DNA from: Gammaproteobacteria bacterium
GTDB taxonomy: Bacteria > Pseudomonadota > Gammaproteobacteria > Pseudomonadales > Pseudohongiellaceae
DNA length: 5,467 nucleotides
NCBI GenBank assembly: GCA_947377625.1
Contig: CANCGR010000223.1
Coordinates: 1 to 5,467 of the forward strand
Direction of reading: 5' to 3'
The notes under the pieces were generated by a model. That model was not told the DNA's origin, did no database searches, and worked only from the letters and a program-made list of their open reading frames with translations. The translations under genes were made by a program, and so were the position numbers. Shown here piece after piece: positions 5,353 to 5,467 of the stretch (position 1 is its first letter; every line of letters starts with the position of its first letter).

Positions 5353-5467
5353 TGGGCGCACCGGTTCGTATCGGTATTCTTGCAGGCGAAAGTTCTGGTG
5401 ACATTCTTGGTGCGGGGCTGATGCAAGCCTTGCGCGCAGTCAATCCTGATTTGGTGTTCGAAGGTAT
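5352..5467 (+). CDS. lpxB: Lipid-A-disaccharide synthase LpxB, N-terminal 38 codons (3' partial)
   Basis: LpxB is a family 19 glycosyltransferase of the inner face of the inner membrane. It joins UDP-2,3-diacylglucosamine and lipid X to form lipid A disaccharide phosphate. The visible N-terminus reads VRIGILAGESSGDILGAGLMQAL, containing the conserved AGE-SGD-LGAGL motif of the first Rossmann strand and loop. The ATG overlaps the lpxA TGA by one base (TGATG), so translation is probably coupled. An AAAGG inside the end of lpxA (5335-5339) may act as ribosome binding site, although its 12-base spacing is long. The rest of the gene lies beyond the window. Confidence 0.95.
   Translation, partial: MGAPVRIGILAGESSGDILGAGLMQALRAVNPDLVFEG

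Noticed and set aside
1..5467. Search for a novel system, mobile element, CRISPR or defence gene
   Set aside because: The strand is fully accounted for by a conserved envelope gene cluster with short gaps; there are no transposase or integrase motifs, regularly spaced repeats or foreign-looking genes.

Overview
The window is a contiguous, one-strand (+) run of outer-membrane and lipid A biogenesis genes: bamA (5' end missing) – skp/ompH – lpxD – fabZ – lpxA – lpxB (only the first 38 codons). This order is the classic envelope cluster of Gram-negative Proteobacteria. The protein sequences look gammaproteobacterial to me: BamA with an FQFTLGNAF end, and LpxD, FabZ and LpxA that align with E. 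coli almost without gaps. I cannot place it below class level. The long BamA surface loops make a pseudomonad/Moraxellaceae-type or little-studied gammaproteobacterial lineage plausible, but that is a guess.

Layout: bases 3-2369 hold the last 788 codons of BamA, from the second half of POTRA2 to the C-terminal beta-signal. A 49-base gap carrying a perfect TATAAT and a good ribosome binding site leads to skp (2419-2979), a periplasmic chaperone. After 26 bases comes lpxD (3006-4040), then 46 bases, then fabZ (4087-4527). A 54-base G-poor spacer with a 10-base periodic pattern precedes lpxA (4582-5352, GTG start). lpxB starts on the last base of the lpxA stop codon and runs off the window. No stretch over 300 bases lacks a gene, and I see no terminator, tRNA, mobile element or CRISPR.

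How the genes work together: LpxA, LpxD and LpxB supply acylation and disaccharide-forming steps of lipid A synthesis. FabZ works on the same hydroxyacyl-ACP pool that LpxA and LpxD use as acyl donors. Skp carries unfolded outer-membrane proteins to the BAM complex, whose core is BamA. One operon therefore couples making the LPS anchor with inserting outer-membrane proteins.

I found no undescribed multi-gene system. The observations worth a second look are inside or between known genes: an enlarged BamA loop 6 built from octapeptide repeats, a perfect 20-base palindrome in bamA, an exact 18-base duplication in the lpxD beta-helix, two substitutions at LpxA positions linked to catalysis and acyl-chain length, and a possible internal promoter before skp.
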